DNA of 64,000 nucleotides from Ailurus styani. Taxonomy: Eukaryota; Chordata; Mammalia; Carnivora; Ailuridae. The position numbers and the translations under genes are program-made. Shown piece by piece: positions 45,088-56,110 of the stretch. Location: contig LNAC01000039.1 of assembly GCA_002007465.1 (NCBI GenBank), positions 3,015,614 through 3,079,613 of the forward strand, written 5' to 3'. The notes below the pieces were generated by a model. It did not search any database. It saw only the letters and a program-made list of their open reading frames with translations, and was not told the origin of the DNA. How positions within the stretch are numbered: the first letter of the stretch is position 1; every line of letters begins with the position of its first letter.

Positions 45088-45277
45088 GGGGTTGCCTGGG
45101 TGGCTCAGTTGGTTGAGCGTCTGCCTTTGGCTCAGGTCATGATTCCAGGGTCCTGGGATTGAGCCCTCTGTCAGGCTCCCTGATTAGTGGGGATCCTGCT
45201 TCTCCCTCTCTCTCTCTATCCCCCAGCTCATGCTCTCTCTCACTCTATTTCAAATAAATAAATAAAATATTTTTTTT
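45088..45277 (+). mobile_element. CAN-SINE
   Basis: Imperfect TSD aaaggtaggagtgg (left) and aaagtaggaatgg (right). Confidence 0.92.
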
Positions 45278-45335
45278 AAAGTAGGAATGGTACTATTTAG
45301 AATTGCCTTGCTCCTAACTTTAAAAGGAATGTTTC

Positions 45336-45441
45336 TGAGGACCTGGCTAGCTTAGTCGGTAGAGAGTGTGACTCTTGATCGGGGGGTCATGAGTCAGAGC
45401 CCCACACTGTGTATGGAGATTACCTCTTTAAAAAAAAAAAA
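45336..45441 (+). mobile_element. Short, older CAN-SINE relative
   Basis: About 105 bp, same short type as at 35476: gacctggctagcttagtcgg, tagagagtgtgactcttgat. TSD ggaatgtttctga / gtaatgtttctga. Confidence 0.85.
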
Positions 45442-45562
45442 AGTAATGTTTCTGAAGTTTCACCACTCAGCATGGTGTTTGTGTGTTTGTTTTTAGCAGA
45501 TATCCAATAATCAGGCTAGAGAAATTCTCTTCATTAATATTTTGCTGAGAAGTTTTTAAAAC

Positions 45563-46484
45563 TCATGAATGGATCACATTTAGGTCTTTAATCCATTTTG
45601 AATTTATTTTTGTGTATGGTGTAAGAAAATGGTCCAATTTCATTCTTTTGCATGTTGCTGTCCAGTTTTCCCAACACCATTTCTTAAAAAGACTCTTTTT
45701 CCCATTGGATATTCTTTCCTGTTTTGTTGAAGATTCATTGACCATATAATTGTGGGTTCATTTCTGGGTTTTCTGTTCTGTTCCATTGTTCTATGTCTCT
45801 GTATTCCTGCCAGTACCATACTGTTTTGACCACGACAGCTCTGTAATATAACTTGAAATCCAGAATTGTGATGCCTCCAGCTTTGCTTTGCTTTTCCAAG
45901 GTGCTTTGGCTTTAGGATATTTTGTGGTTCCATACAAATTGATTGCATTAAATGTGTAGATTTCTTTGGGTAGTACGAACATTTTAACAATATTTGTTCT
46001 TCCAATCCATGAGCATGGAATGTCTTTTCGTTTTGTGTGTGTGTGTCTTCTTCAATTTCTTTAATCAGTGTTTTATAGCTTTCAGAGTATAGGTCTTTCA
46101 CCTCTTTGGTTAGGTTTATTTCTAAGTATCTTACTGTTTTTGGTGCAATTGTAAATGGGGTTGATTCCTGATTTCTCTTTCTGCTGTTTCATTATTAGTG
46201 TATATAAATGCAACAGATTTCTGTATGCTGGTTTTGTATGCTGCAACTTTACTAAATACGTGTATTAATTCTAGCATTTTTTTTTGCTGAGTCTTTCAGG
46301 TTTTCTATATATAGTACCATGTCATCTGCAAATAGTGACAGTATTACTTCTTCCTTGCCAACTTGGATGCCTTTTATTTCCTTTCGTTGTCTGATTGCTG
46401 TGGCTAGGACTTCCAGTACTGTGTTAAATAGCAGTGATGAGAGTGGACATCCCTGTCTTGTTCCTGACTGTAGAGGAAAAGCTC
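45563..46484 (-). mobile_element. L1 insertion, inverted 5' portion (twin priming)
   Basis: On the minus strand this encodes L1 ORF2 from the reverse transcriptase (GTRQGCPL and LFADDMV, near 46520-46300) to the later [19 protein letters not shown] (near 45580). It joins at about 46484, with no spacer, to the plus-oriented 3' part of the same L1. That part starts near the ORF2 point where the inverted segment ends. This is the classic product of twin-primed L1 integration. Frames are interrupted by stops and shifts, so no protein is expected. Confidence 0.85.
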
Positions 46485-47905
46485 TCAAATTCAAAATAGA
46501 TAAAACACCTAGATGGGAGACATGAAACCCTAAAAATCCTAGAGGAGAACATAGGCAATAACCTCTTTGATACAAATCATAGCAACTTCTTTCTAGATAC
46601 GTGTTCTGAGACAAGGGAAACAAAAGCAAAAATAAACTATTGGGACTTGATCAAAATAAAAAGCTTCTTCTGCACAGTGAAGGAAACAATCCACAAAACT
46701 AAAAGGCAACCTACAGAATGGAAGAAGATACTTGCACATGACATATCTGAGAAAGGGTTAGTATCTAAAATATATAAAGAACTTATGAAACTCAACATCC
46801 AAAAAATGAACAATCCAATTAAAAAATGGGCAGAAGGGGCTCCTGGGTGGCTCAGTGGGTTAAGCCGCTGCCTTTGGCTCAGGGTCCTGGGATCAAGTCC
46901 CACATCAGGCTCCCTGCTCAGTGGAGAGCCTGCGCCTCCCTCTCCCTCTGCCTGTCGCTCTGCCTACTTGTGCTCTCTATCTCTACGTCAAATAAATAAG
47001 TAAAATCTCTTTTTAAAAAATGGGCAGAAGACATGAATAGACATTTCTCCGAAGAAGGCATACAGGTGGCCAACAGACACATGAAAAGATGCTCAACATT
47101 GCTGATCATCATGGAAATACAAATCGAAACTACAATGAGATATCACTTCACACCTGTCAGAATAGCTAAAATCAGCAACAAAAGAAACAACAGGTATTAG
47201 TAAGGATGTGGAGAAAGAGGAACCCTCTTACACTGTTGGTGGGCATGCAAACTGGTGCAGCCATGCTGGAAAATAATATGGAGGTTCCTCAAAAAGTTAA
47301 AAACAGAACTACCTTATGATCCAGTAATTGCACCACTAGGTATTTACCCAAAGAATACAAAAATACTATTCAAAAGGATTTATGCATCCTGATGTTTATA
47401 GCAGCATGATCTACAATAGCCAAACAATGGAAACAGCCCAAGAGTCCATTGATTGACAAGTGGATAAAGAAGATGTAGTGTACACACACACACACACATA
47501 CACACATACACAAAATGGAATATTAGCCGTCAAAAAGAATGAAATCTTGCCATTTGCAACAATCGATGGAGCTAGAGAGTATAATGCTAAGTAAAATGAA
47601 TCAGAGAAAGATAATACAATATGATTTCACTCGTTGAAGTTAAGAAACAAATTACCAAAGGCAAAAAAGAGAGAGAAGCAAACCAAGAAATAGACTCTCA
47701 ACTATAGAGAACAAACTGGTGGTTACCAGAGTGGCGAAGGGAGGGAGGATAGGTTAAATAGGTGATGGGGATTAATCAGTGCACTTGCTGTGATGAGCAC
47801 TGGGTGATGTATGGAACTGTTGAATCCCTATACCATAAACCTGAAACTAATACTACACTGTATGTTAACTAACTGAAATTTAAATAAAAACTTAAAATCA
47901 ATTAA
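46485..47905 (+). mobile_element. L1 insertion, direct 3' portion (twin priming)
   Basis: Plus-strand L1 ORF2 C-terminus (atcctagaggagaacatagg, gggacttgatcaaaataaaa, atgggcagaagacatgaata, CxxxC-type region near 47200) and 3'UTR, ending actgaaatttaaataaaaac and an A-rich tail. Interrupted by a CAN-SINE at 46837-47014. A (CA)n run lies at about 47483-47512. Confidence 0.85.
46837..47014 (+). mobile_element. CAN-SINE inside the twin-primed L1
   Basis: Exact 16-bp TSD aaaaaatgggcagaag at 46821-46836 and 47015-47030, so the SINE is younger than the L1. Confidence 0.97.
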
Positions 47906-47919
47906 AAAATAAGATTTTA

Positions 47920-48074
47920 GGGGCACCTGGGTGGCTCAGTGGGTTAAAGCCTCTGCCTTCAGCTCAGGTCATGATCTCAGGGTCCTGGGATCAAGGCCCG
48001 CATCGGGCTCTCTGCTCAGCAGGGAGCCTGCTTCCCCCCTCTCTCTCTGCCTGCCTCTCTCTGCCTACTTGTGA

Positions 48075-48125
<51 letters not shown>

Positions 48126-48153
48126 GTCAAATAAATAAATAAATAATCTTTTT
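47920..48153 (+). mobile_element. CAN-SINE with (TC)n expansion
   Basis: Full-length; the pyrimidine tract before the tail has expanded to a (TC)n run at about 48080-48125. Confidence 0.94.
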
Positions 48154-48322
48154 TAAAAAAGATTTTATTAATTTATTTGAGATGGAGAGAGAGCACAAGA
48201 AGGGAGTAGAGGGAGAGGGAGAAGCAGACTCCCCACTGATCAGAGAGCCCAATCCCAGGACCCCAGGATCATGACCTGAGCCGAAGGCAGCTGCTTAACC
48301 AACTGAGCCACCCAAGTGCCCC
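48154..48322 (-). mobile_element. CAN-SINE (reverse), tail-to-tail with the previous copy
   Basis: ttttttaaaaaagattttat at its left joins the tail of the plus-strand SINE; ends cacccaagtgcccc. Confidence 0.93.
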
Positions 48323-48329
48323 TAAGAAA

Positions 48330-48690
48330 CTTTTTTTAATCAAAGATAGTCATGATATTTCTTCTTTAATAGGTTAATATGGTGAATTGGATTAATAGTT
48401 TTCTATATTTTGCATTCTTATAAATCCTATTTGATCATTTTTATACAATGTTAGATTCAATTTTCTGATGTTTTATGTAATATTTTGCATTTGTGTTCAT
48501 AAGTGAAATTACCTAAAATTTTATTTTCTTCTACTCTGCTTTGGGTGTCAGGGTTAGTCTAACCTCAAAGAAAGAGTTTGATAGCTTTCCCTCTTTCCTA
48601 TTCTCCAGGACAATTTGTAAAAATAGACTTTTTCTTTCTTCATTGGTAAAACTGACCTGGCCTGTATATTAATCATGCTTTCTATTTTCT
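48330..48690 (-). repeat. Old L1, reverse, part 2
   Basis: Resumes the ORF2 text lost at 45562: agtcatgatatttcttcttt, ttaatatggtgaattggatt, ctctttcctattctccagga. Confidence 0.6.
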
Positions 48691-48704
48691 GTATTTTATG
48701 ATGC

Positions 48705-49202
48705 TGTGATATCTTGGGGCCTACAGACCTGGGGAGGCACTGCCCCTACCAGGATTAGCTAATTCCTAGAGATAACAATTTGCCTTTGAACCTGTCTTTG
48801 ATATGCAAACCAAACAATCAAGAATCTTTAACCGCCTCCTTTTATCAGGTGTCTGCAGGGATATTATTCCCCCTGCCGTAAATCACTTTACTGCCAGGTA
48901 CTAGACAACTACAGACTACTCTTATAGCCCAGAGCCTGCAAAAATTACTCAAACTATCCAATCCTGAATGTGCTCAATTTGCCTACCATGCCTCATCCAT
49001 TCTTTCTGGCCCATGCTTTCTTTCCCCTTTGTTCCTTCTGTCTCTTGATTATCCCTGGTGCTTTCCTGTGTGATCCACCTGTGTGGTATGCCATGCTTCC
49101 TTTTTAATGGATCTGTAATTATAAAAACCTTTCTTCCTTCATGACAGTAATTTCTCGGTCTTCATATCTTAGCATATTTGATTAAGACAAATCCTGGGTA
49201 CA
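48705..49202 (+). mobile_element. Solo LTR (ERV type, unassigned) in the old L1
   Basis: Starts tgtgatatcttggggcctac and ends caaatcctgggtaca (TG...CA). An AATAAA-like taattataaaaacc near 49115 precedes the end. No internal viral sequence is present. Confidence 0.5.
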
Positions 49203-49380
49203 TTATTTTAAAAAAGCCTAGTACCTTTTATGATACCAGAGTTTTTATTAGAGTTGTACCACAGTAAGAGTTTTATTATGCCAAAAAATTTTCTTTTTTA
49301 AAATGTAATTATTATTTTTATTTTTGATATTATTAACTATACCTTCTGTAGAGTATTTTTATGACTTTTCATCCAATATG
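49203..49380. other. Unrecognised AT-rich spacer
   Basis: Between the LTR and the (TTTA)n tract; possibly remains of the old L1. Confidence 0.3.
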
Positions 49381-49381
49381 T

Positions 49382-49420
<39 letters not shown>

Positions 49421-49423
49421 TTT
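49381..49423. repeat. (TTTA)n microsatellite
   Basis: About ten TTTA units; it is the reversed and expanded A-rich tail of the L1 end that follows. Confidence 0.93.
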
Positions 49424-50297
49424 TCTTCCAAGATTTTATTTAAGTTCAAGTTAGCTAACATACAGTGTAGTATTTGTTTCAAGAATAGAATTTAGTGATT
49501 CATCACTTACATATAAGACCTAGTGCTCATCACATGTTCCCTGCTTAATGTGTATTACCAATTTAGCCCTTCCCCACCCACCCACCTTCCCTCCAGCAAC
49601 CTCAGTTTGTTCTCTATATTAAGTATCTTATGGTTTGCCTCCCTCTCTGTTTTTATCTTATTTTATTTTTCTTCCCCTTCTCCTGTGTTCATCTGTTTTG
49701 TTCTTAAATTCCATACATGAGGGCACCTGGGTGGCTCAGTTGGTTGAGTGACTGCCTTCAGCTTGGGTCATGGTCCTGGGGTCCTGGGATCTAGTCCCAC
49801 ATTGGGCTCCCTGCTCGGCAGGGGGTCTGCCTCTCCCTCTCACCTTTCTCCTCTCATGCTTGCTCTCTCTCATTCTCTCTCTCTCAAATAAATAAATAAT
49901 CTTTAAAAAAAATTCCACATATGAGTGAAATCGTATAGTGTTTGTCTTTGTCTGACTTTTTTCACTCAGCGTTATACTGTTAGCTCCAGCCATGTTGTTG
50001 CAAATGGCAAAATTTCATTCTCTTTGATGGCTGAATAATATTCCATAATATGCATGCATGTATGTATGGATGTACAAAATCTTCTTTATCCATTCATCAG
50101 TCAATGGACATTTGGGCTCTTTCCATAATTTGGCTATTATTGAAAGTGCTGCTCTAAACACTGAGGTGCATTTCCCCCCCTCAAATCAGTATTTTTGTAT
50201 CCTTTGGATAAATACCTAGTCGTGCAATTACTGGATCTATTTTTAACTTTTTGAGGAACCTCCATACTGTTTTCCAGAGTGGCTGCACCATGCCAAT
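49424..50297 (-). mobile_element. L1 3' end (reverse), split by a SINE
   Basis: Reverse L1 3'UTR and ORF2 C-terminus: aagttagctaacatacagtg, ctcagtttgttctctatatt, tttgatggctgaataatatt, ctttttgaggaacctccata, ending cagagtggctgcaccatgcc. 5'-truncated at about 50297. Confidence 0.8.
49721..49909 (+). mobile_element. CAN-SINE inside the reverse L1 end
   Basis: aaattccatacatgag before and aaattccacatatgag after are the diverged TSD. Confidence 0.94.
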
Positions 50298-50700
50298 AAA
50301 TTTTTCTTAATAGTTCTTGTTCTAGGTAGTTTTTCTGTTTCTTCTTAAACGAGTTGGTGAATTTTTTTTTTTTTTAGAAAATTGGATATTCTATCTGTTT
50401 TCAAACATACTGGCAAAATTAATAAAATGATCCTGATTTTTAAATATTCACAATTTTTAATGTTGCTCTTCAGAATTTCTAGTATTGTTCACTTAATGCC
50501 ATTCTCTTATTTTCTCGATTACTTTGTGAAAGGTGACTCTATTTTATTGGTCTTTTCAAACAACCTTCATTTGGTTTTATTGATCATCTCTTTTATTTTT
50601 CTGTTTGTTTTCCTATTAATTTCTGATTTTATATTTATTCTTTTATTCTACTTTCTATGGATATTTTGTAGCTTCTAGAATTGAATGCTTAGTTCATTTA
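50298..50700 (-). repeat. Old L1, reverse, part 3
   Basis: tagttcttgttctaggtagt, cattctcttattttctcgat, tttggttttattgatcatct, atttctgattttatatttat match the N-terminal half of an old L1 ORF2 in reverse. Confidence 0.55.
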
Positions 50701-51122
50701 TTTTCAGTTTTTCTTATTTTCAAACAAATTCTCCACTCCCCAAATTTCCTTCCATGTTGAAAGAACTCAGTGTAATACTCCTGAACTCTGTCTACCCTTA
50801 CTGCACTGCAAGACAAGCAAGGAGACTTATTTGATTGGTAAATTTTAGAAGAATTCTGAATTCTTCTAAGAACTAAGGCTATTTGGCTCATCTCTTCTTC
50901 TCTTCCTTTTGAGAGTAAATGACCAGCAAAGAGCATGAGTTCCCATCTGCTATATTGTGATGTAACTCTCATTTAGATAGGATCCGATGTGGAGAGACTT
51001 GCCCACATCCATGTCCCTGTATATAAACTCTCAGTTCTGGACCTATGTTCCCACCGTCATGAGTCCTGTTTGTTACTGTTATTCCATGAAAGCTACCTGT
51101 GCTTGTGAGATTATTGTCTTCC
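50701..51122. repeat. Possible LTR-like sequence, unassigned
   Basis: Contains a TATA-like tgtatataaactctc (51018) and a 12-bp-arm palindrome at 50845-50869. Two short opposite-strand ORFs; no gene recognised. Confidence 0.3.
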
Positions 51123-53806
51123 TCAGTAATCAAAAATCTCCCAACAAACAAGAGTCCAGGACCAGATGGCCTCCCAGTGGAATTCTGCCAAACATTTAAA
51201 GAAGAATTAACACCTATTTTTCTGAAACTGTTTCAAAAAATAGAAATGGAAGTAAAACTTCCAAACTTATTCAATGAGCCCAGGATTACCTTGATCTCAA
51301 AACCACACAAAGACTCCCACCAAAAAGGAGAATTACAAACCAATATCCCCGATGAACATGAATGCAAAAATTCTCACCAAGATACTAGCCAATAGAATCC
51401 CAACAGTACATTAAAAGGATTATTCACCAGGACCGAGTGGGATTTATTCCTGGGCTACAAGGGTGGTTCAACATCTGCAAATCAATCAATATGATACACC
51501 ACATTAATAAAAGAAAGGATAAGAACATGAAATCCTCTTAATAGGTGCAGAAAAAGCATTTGACAAAATACAGCATCCTTTCTTAATTAAAATTCTCCAC
51601 AGTGTAGGGATAGAGAGAACATACCTCAATATCATAAAAGCCATATACAAAAATCCCACAGAGGATATCATTCTCAATGGGGAGAAACTTTCTGCTAAGG
51701 TCAGGAACATGACAGAGATGTCCACTCTCACCACTGTTATTCAACACAGTACTAGAAGTTCTAGCCTCAGCAATCAGACACAAAAAGAAATAAAAGGCAT
51801 CCATATTGACAAAGAAGAAGTCAAACTCTCCCTCTTCACAGATGACATGATACTCCATGTTGAAAATCCAAAAGACTCCACCCAAATATTGCTAGAACTC
51901 ATACAGGAATTCAGCAAAATGGCAGGATATAAAATTAATGCACAGAAATCAATTGCATTTCCATACACTAACAATGAGACAGAAGAAAGAGAAACTAAGG
52001 AATTGATCCCATTTACAATTGCATCAAAAAACATAAGATACCTAGGAATAAACCTAACCAAAGTAGTAAAGAATCCATACTCTGAAAACTGTGGAAAACT
52101 AATGAAAGAAATTGAGGAAGACACAAAGAAATGGAAAAATATTCCATGCTTATGGATTGGAAGAACAAATATTGTTAAAATGTCTGTGCTACCCAGAGCA
52201 ATCTACACATTCAGTGCAATCCCTATCAAAATACCATCAGCATCTTTCACAGAGCTGGAAAAAATAATCCTAAAATTTGTATGGAACCAGAAAAGACCCC
52301 AAATAGTCAAAGGAGTGTTGAAAAAGAAAACCAAAGCTGGTGGCATGACAATTCCAGACTTCAAGTTCTATTACAAAGCTGTAATTGTCAAGACAGTATG
52401 GTGCTGGCACAAAAACTGACACATAGATCTATGGAACAGAATAGAGAGCCCAGAAGTGGACGCTCAACTCTATGGTCAGCTAATCTTTCAAGAAAGCAAG
52501 AAAGGATTTCCAATGGAAAAAAGACAGTCTCTTCAACAAATAGTGTTGGGAAACTTGGACAGCCACATGCAGAAGAATGAAACTAGACCATTTTATTACA
52601 CCACACAAAATAAACTCAAAATGGATGAAAGACCTAATATGAGACAGGAATCCATCAAAATCCTAGAGGAGAACACAGGCAGCAACCTCTTTGATCTCGG
52701 CCACAGCAAATTCTTGCTAGACACATCTTCAAAGGCAAAGGGAACAAAAGCAAAAATGAACTATTGGGACTTTCAAGATAAAAAGCTTCTGCACAGCAAA
52801 GGAAATGATCGACAAAACAAAAAAATAACTGACAGAATGGGAGAAGATATTAGCATATGTTTTATCAGATAAAGGGCTAGTATCCAAAATCTATAAAGAC
52901 CTTACCAAACTCAACACCCAAAAGAAAAATAATCCAGTCAAGAAATGGGTAGAAGACATGAACAGACATTTCTCCAAAGACATACACATGACCAACAGAC
53001 ACGTGAAAAAATGCTCAACATCATTCAGCATCAGGGAGAAATAAATCAAAAACCACAATGAGATACCACCTCACACAGTCAGAATGGCTAAAATTAACAA
53101 CTTAGGAAACAACAGATGTTGGTGAGGATGTGGAGAGAGTAGAACCCTCTTACACTGCTGGTGGGAATGCAAGCTAGTGCAGTCACTCTAGAACACAGTG
53201 TGGAGTTTCCTCAAAAAGTTAAATAGAGCTACCCTATAACCCAGCAATTGCACTGCTAGGTATTTCCCAAAGGATACAAACATAGTAATTCTAAGGGACA
53301 CCTGCACCCCAATGTTTATAGCAGTAATGTCCACAATAGCCAAACCATGAAAAGAGCCCAGATGTCCATCGATAGATGAATGGATAAAGAAAAGGTGATA
53401 TATATAATGGAATATTATTCAGCCATCAAAAAGAATGAAATCTTGCTATTTGCAATGATGTGGATGGAACTAGAAGGTATTATGCTAAGTGAAATAAGTC
53501 CATTAGAGAAGGACAAATACCATATGATTTCACTTGTGGAATTTAAGGAGCAAAACAGATGAACATAGAAGAATGGAAGGAAAAATAAAATAAGGTGAAA
53601 ATTGAGAGGGGGGGCAAGCCGTAAGGACACTGAACTCTAGGAAACAAACAGGATTGCTGGAGGGAAGGTGGGTGGGGGATGGAGTAACAGGGTGATGGAC
53701 ATTAAGGGAGCACTTGATGTAATGTGCTCTGGGTGTTATGTGCAACTGATGAATCACTAAATTCTACCTCTGAAACTAATTTAAAAATTATAGCATAAAA
53801 AAAATA
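51123..53806 (+). mobile_element. 5'-truncated L1 with broken ORF2
   Basis: Starts in ORF2 at the reverse-transcriptase N-terminal part (KSPGPDG) and runs through a FADD-equivalent reading LFTDDMI (51832-51852) to the 3'UTR (ggattgctggagggaaggtg; cctctgaaactaatttaaaa) and A tail. At least three frame changes: 51099-51395, 51709-52419 and 52456-52872 are open segments in different frames. The key FADD Ala is Thr here. Dead copy. Confidence 0.88.
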
Positions 53807-53811
53807 ATGTT

Positions 53812-54010
53812 GGGGCACCTGGGTGGCTCAGTCATTGAGTGTCTGCCTTTGGCTCAGGTCATGATCCTGGCATCCTGGGATCGAGCCCCACATTGGGCTC
53901 CCTGCTTGGTGGGAAGCCTGCTTCTCCCTCTCCCACTCTCCCTGCTTGTGTTCCTTCTCTCGCTGTGTCTCTCTTTGTCAAATGAATAACTAGAATCTTT
54001 AAAAATAATA
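53812..54010 (+). mobile_element. CAN-SINE at the L1 tail
   Basis: aataatgtt flanks both ends; it inserted into the A-rich end of the preceding L1. Confidence 0.93.
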
Positions 54011-54045
54011 ATAATAATGTTTATCACTATGGTAGATGTTATGGT

Positions 54046-54112
54046 AGATGCTTCCCCTGCTTTGTCTCAAATAAATAAATAAATAAATAAATAAATAAAA
54101 TATTTTTAAAAA
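54046..54112 (+). repeat. SINE tail fragment with (AATA)n
   Basis: cccctgctttgtctcaaata then eight or so aata units; preceded by a small duplication of atggtagatg. Looks like a residual 3' end of another SINE. Confidence 0.5.
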
Positions 54113-54439
54113 TAAAATAAGGACTAGGGAAAATAACATAATGAATGCCCATATATCCATTACTTATATGTAACCATTATTAATATTTTGCCATATGTGC
54201 TTCATATATTTTGATGTAGTGTACATTCCTAAAAATTAAGGACCATTTTTATGTATGACCTCAATGCCTTTCTCACACCTAACAAAATTAGCAAGTATTT
54301 CTTAATATTACCTAATATCTACTTTATTAAACTTCATAGTATCATTTCATGGGCAAATGAAATTATAACCATTAAGTGAGAAAAAAACATTCTTTAGCTT
54401 CTGATATTCATCTTTATTGTTCACAAATGTAGCTTGGTG

Positions 54440-54595
54440 TTGTGAATGGCACTCTCGGACTAAGGATACCTGGCTTCTATTTTTGGATCTGCTAATGATT
54501 CATGGTAAGATCACAAACAAGTTGCTTAATTTCTCTTTGTCTCAGGTTCCTTGCTTATAACAAAGAGGACAGAATAGATTATTTCTACTTGGGTT
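54440..54595 (+). repeat. MIR (forward)
   Basis: ttgtgaatggcactctcgga, gatacctggcttctattttt, caaacaagttgcttaatttc, tctttgtctcaggttccttg: MIR core in forward direction. Confidence 0.6.
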
Positions 54596-54697
54596 TATTT
54601 GAAGAGCCAGTAACCTGTGGTCCTAAAGATTATTTGGCTGTATTTTCACACACTGTTTATATAGCTCAGGGATAATACAGAAACAAGTTGTTTTACT

Positions 54698-54890
54698 GTC
54701 TTAGTCCATTCAGGCTGCTCTAACAAAATACCACAAGTTGGGTAGTTTATCAGCAACAGAAATCTGAAGTCCCAGTTAGGGTTCCAGCATGGTCAGGTGA
54801 GGGCCCTCTTCTCAGTCACAAACTTCTTGTATCCTAACATGGTGAAAGGGGCTAGGGAGCTCTTTGGGATCTTTTTTATAAGAGCACTAG
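54698..54890 (+). repeat. Medium-reiteration repeat fragment, unassigned
   Basis: ttagtccattcaggctgctc, taacaaaataccacaagttg, cctaacatggtgaaaggggc, tttataagagcactag. A widespread mammalian repeat whose name I cannot confirm. Confidence 0.5.
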
Positions 54891-54893
54891 CCC

Positions 54894-55064
54894 GGGGTGC
54901 CTGGGTGGCTCAGTCAGTTAAACATCTGCCTTCGGCTCAGGTCATGATCCCAGGGTCCTGGGATGGAGCCCCGTTTCAGGCTCCCAGCTCAGCAGGGAGT
55001 CTGTTTCTCCCTTGGCACTGCTCCTGCTTGTTCTCTCTCTCAAATAAATAATAAATACAATCTT
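54894..55064 (+). mobile_element. CAN-SINE
   Basis: Head ggggtgcctgggtggctcag; body shortened; tail fused to the next, opposite copy. Confidence 0.92.
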
Positions 55065-55279
55065 TTTTTTTTAAGATTTTATTTATTTGAGAGAAAGAGA
55101 GAACACAAGCAGCAGGGAGAGGGGGAGGGAGAAAGTGAATCTCAAGCAAACTCCCCACTGAGCATGGAACCCATCAAAGTGGGGCTCGATCTCATGACCC
55201 TGAGATCATGACCCTGAGACAATGACCGAGCCAAAATCAAGAGTTGGGTGTTCAACCAACTGAGCCACTTAGGCACCCC
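55065..55279 (-). mobile_element. CAN-SINE (reverse), tail-to-tail with the previous copy
   Basis: Contains a short tandem duplication of ctgagatcatgacc (about 55200-55222). Ends gccacttaggcacccc. Confidence 0.9.
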
Positions 55280-55929
55280 AAGTTTCACAGTGTTTTTATT
55301 CAGGCTGGATTACACAAAATATAGTAAAGCTTTTATAACTGTCAGTACTTTATGTGTGAAAAGATTTGATGGAGTGTACCATACTTTATAAATGTTAATT
55401 GTCACCCTCATCATTAAGCATTAAGTACCCACTGTGCATCTATGCTGAGAACCAGAGAGATTAACATAAGAAAATACAAACCTTGAGCTCTCAGTTACAC
55501 AGGTAAGCTATCTAACCATTCAAATGAACCAAATAATTACAAATCTCCACTTCATTGATTATTATTTGGCTATACCCATCTCTGTGTTCCAAAGTCTCAA
55601 ATAGAGCACTCACCTTCCAGAGATATCTGATAAAATTATATAAAGTTGTATATAAACCACATAAGCTAGTGAATTGAAATTGCATTGTCTGCTGGAGTAA
55701 AGTTGGAAGCACTCTATTCTTTGTTATTATCATTTACTTGACCTTTAAAGAATTTTTTTTTTACTCTGCTGAAAACATTGTGCCAATGTATTAAGGGTTG
55801 GGGTGGATGGAAATAGTTAAACTGGAATTCAACCGTTTCTCATTGATAGTTAACAAATAAAACCCAAGATGACTAACAAAACGTTCTTCAAAACAGAGTA
55901 TGTGAACAGATGCTATAAATATAAACAGG
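55280..55929. other. Intergenic, nothing recognised
   Basis: No gene or named repeat; T-run near 55751-55762. Confidence 0.35.
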
Positions 55930-56110
55930 CAAATTCCTATACATCTATTCCACTTTGTAACCAGTTTTCCTTAATTTAGCTCTTGCATCAACTGTGTGAC
56001 TCTAATTATTTGATTCCTCTGAGCCTCAGTTTATTTAGCCAAACAAGAGTCAAATGATTTTAAAGCAATTTCAAAATATAATGTTCTATTTGTCCTATAA
56101 TTTTTCAGTG
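55930..56110 (+). repeat. MIR (forward)
   Basis: ttagctcttgcatcaactgt, gtgactctaattatttgatt, cctctgagcctcagtttatt. Confidence 0.6.

Larger units (their letters stand above)
42161..45562 (-). repeat. Old L1, reverse, part 1 (with nested SINEs and another repeat)
   Basis: Reverse L1 3' and ORF2 text: gttgagcatcttttcacatg, aatctatctgaaatttgctt, cagtatcacttctgttatag, ttagatttattcccaggta and, at 45445-45562, atcaggctagagaaattctc and ttgctgagaagtttttaaaa. It is interrupted by SINEs and by an unassigned repeat at 44275-44780, and resumes at about 48330. Confidence 0.6.

Noticed and set aside
45563..46101. 153-codon minus ORF as a gene
   Set aside because: It is a frame through the inverted L1 ORF2 nucleic acid, not a host gene.
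49381..49423. CRISPR-like or satellite array
   Set aside because: A simple (TTTA)n run from an L1 tail, with no spacers.
51709..52419. 236-codon plus ORF as an expressed reverse transcriptase
   Set aside because: One piece of a frame-shifted L1 ORF2; the catalytic FADD equivalent reads FTDD and the flanking parts are in other frames.
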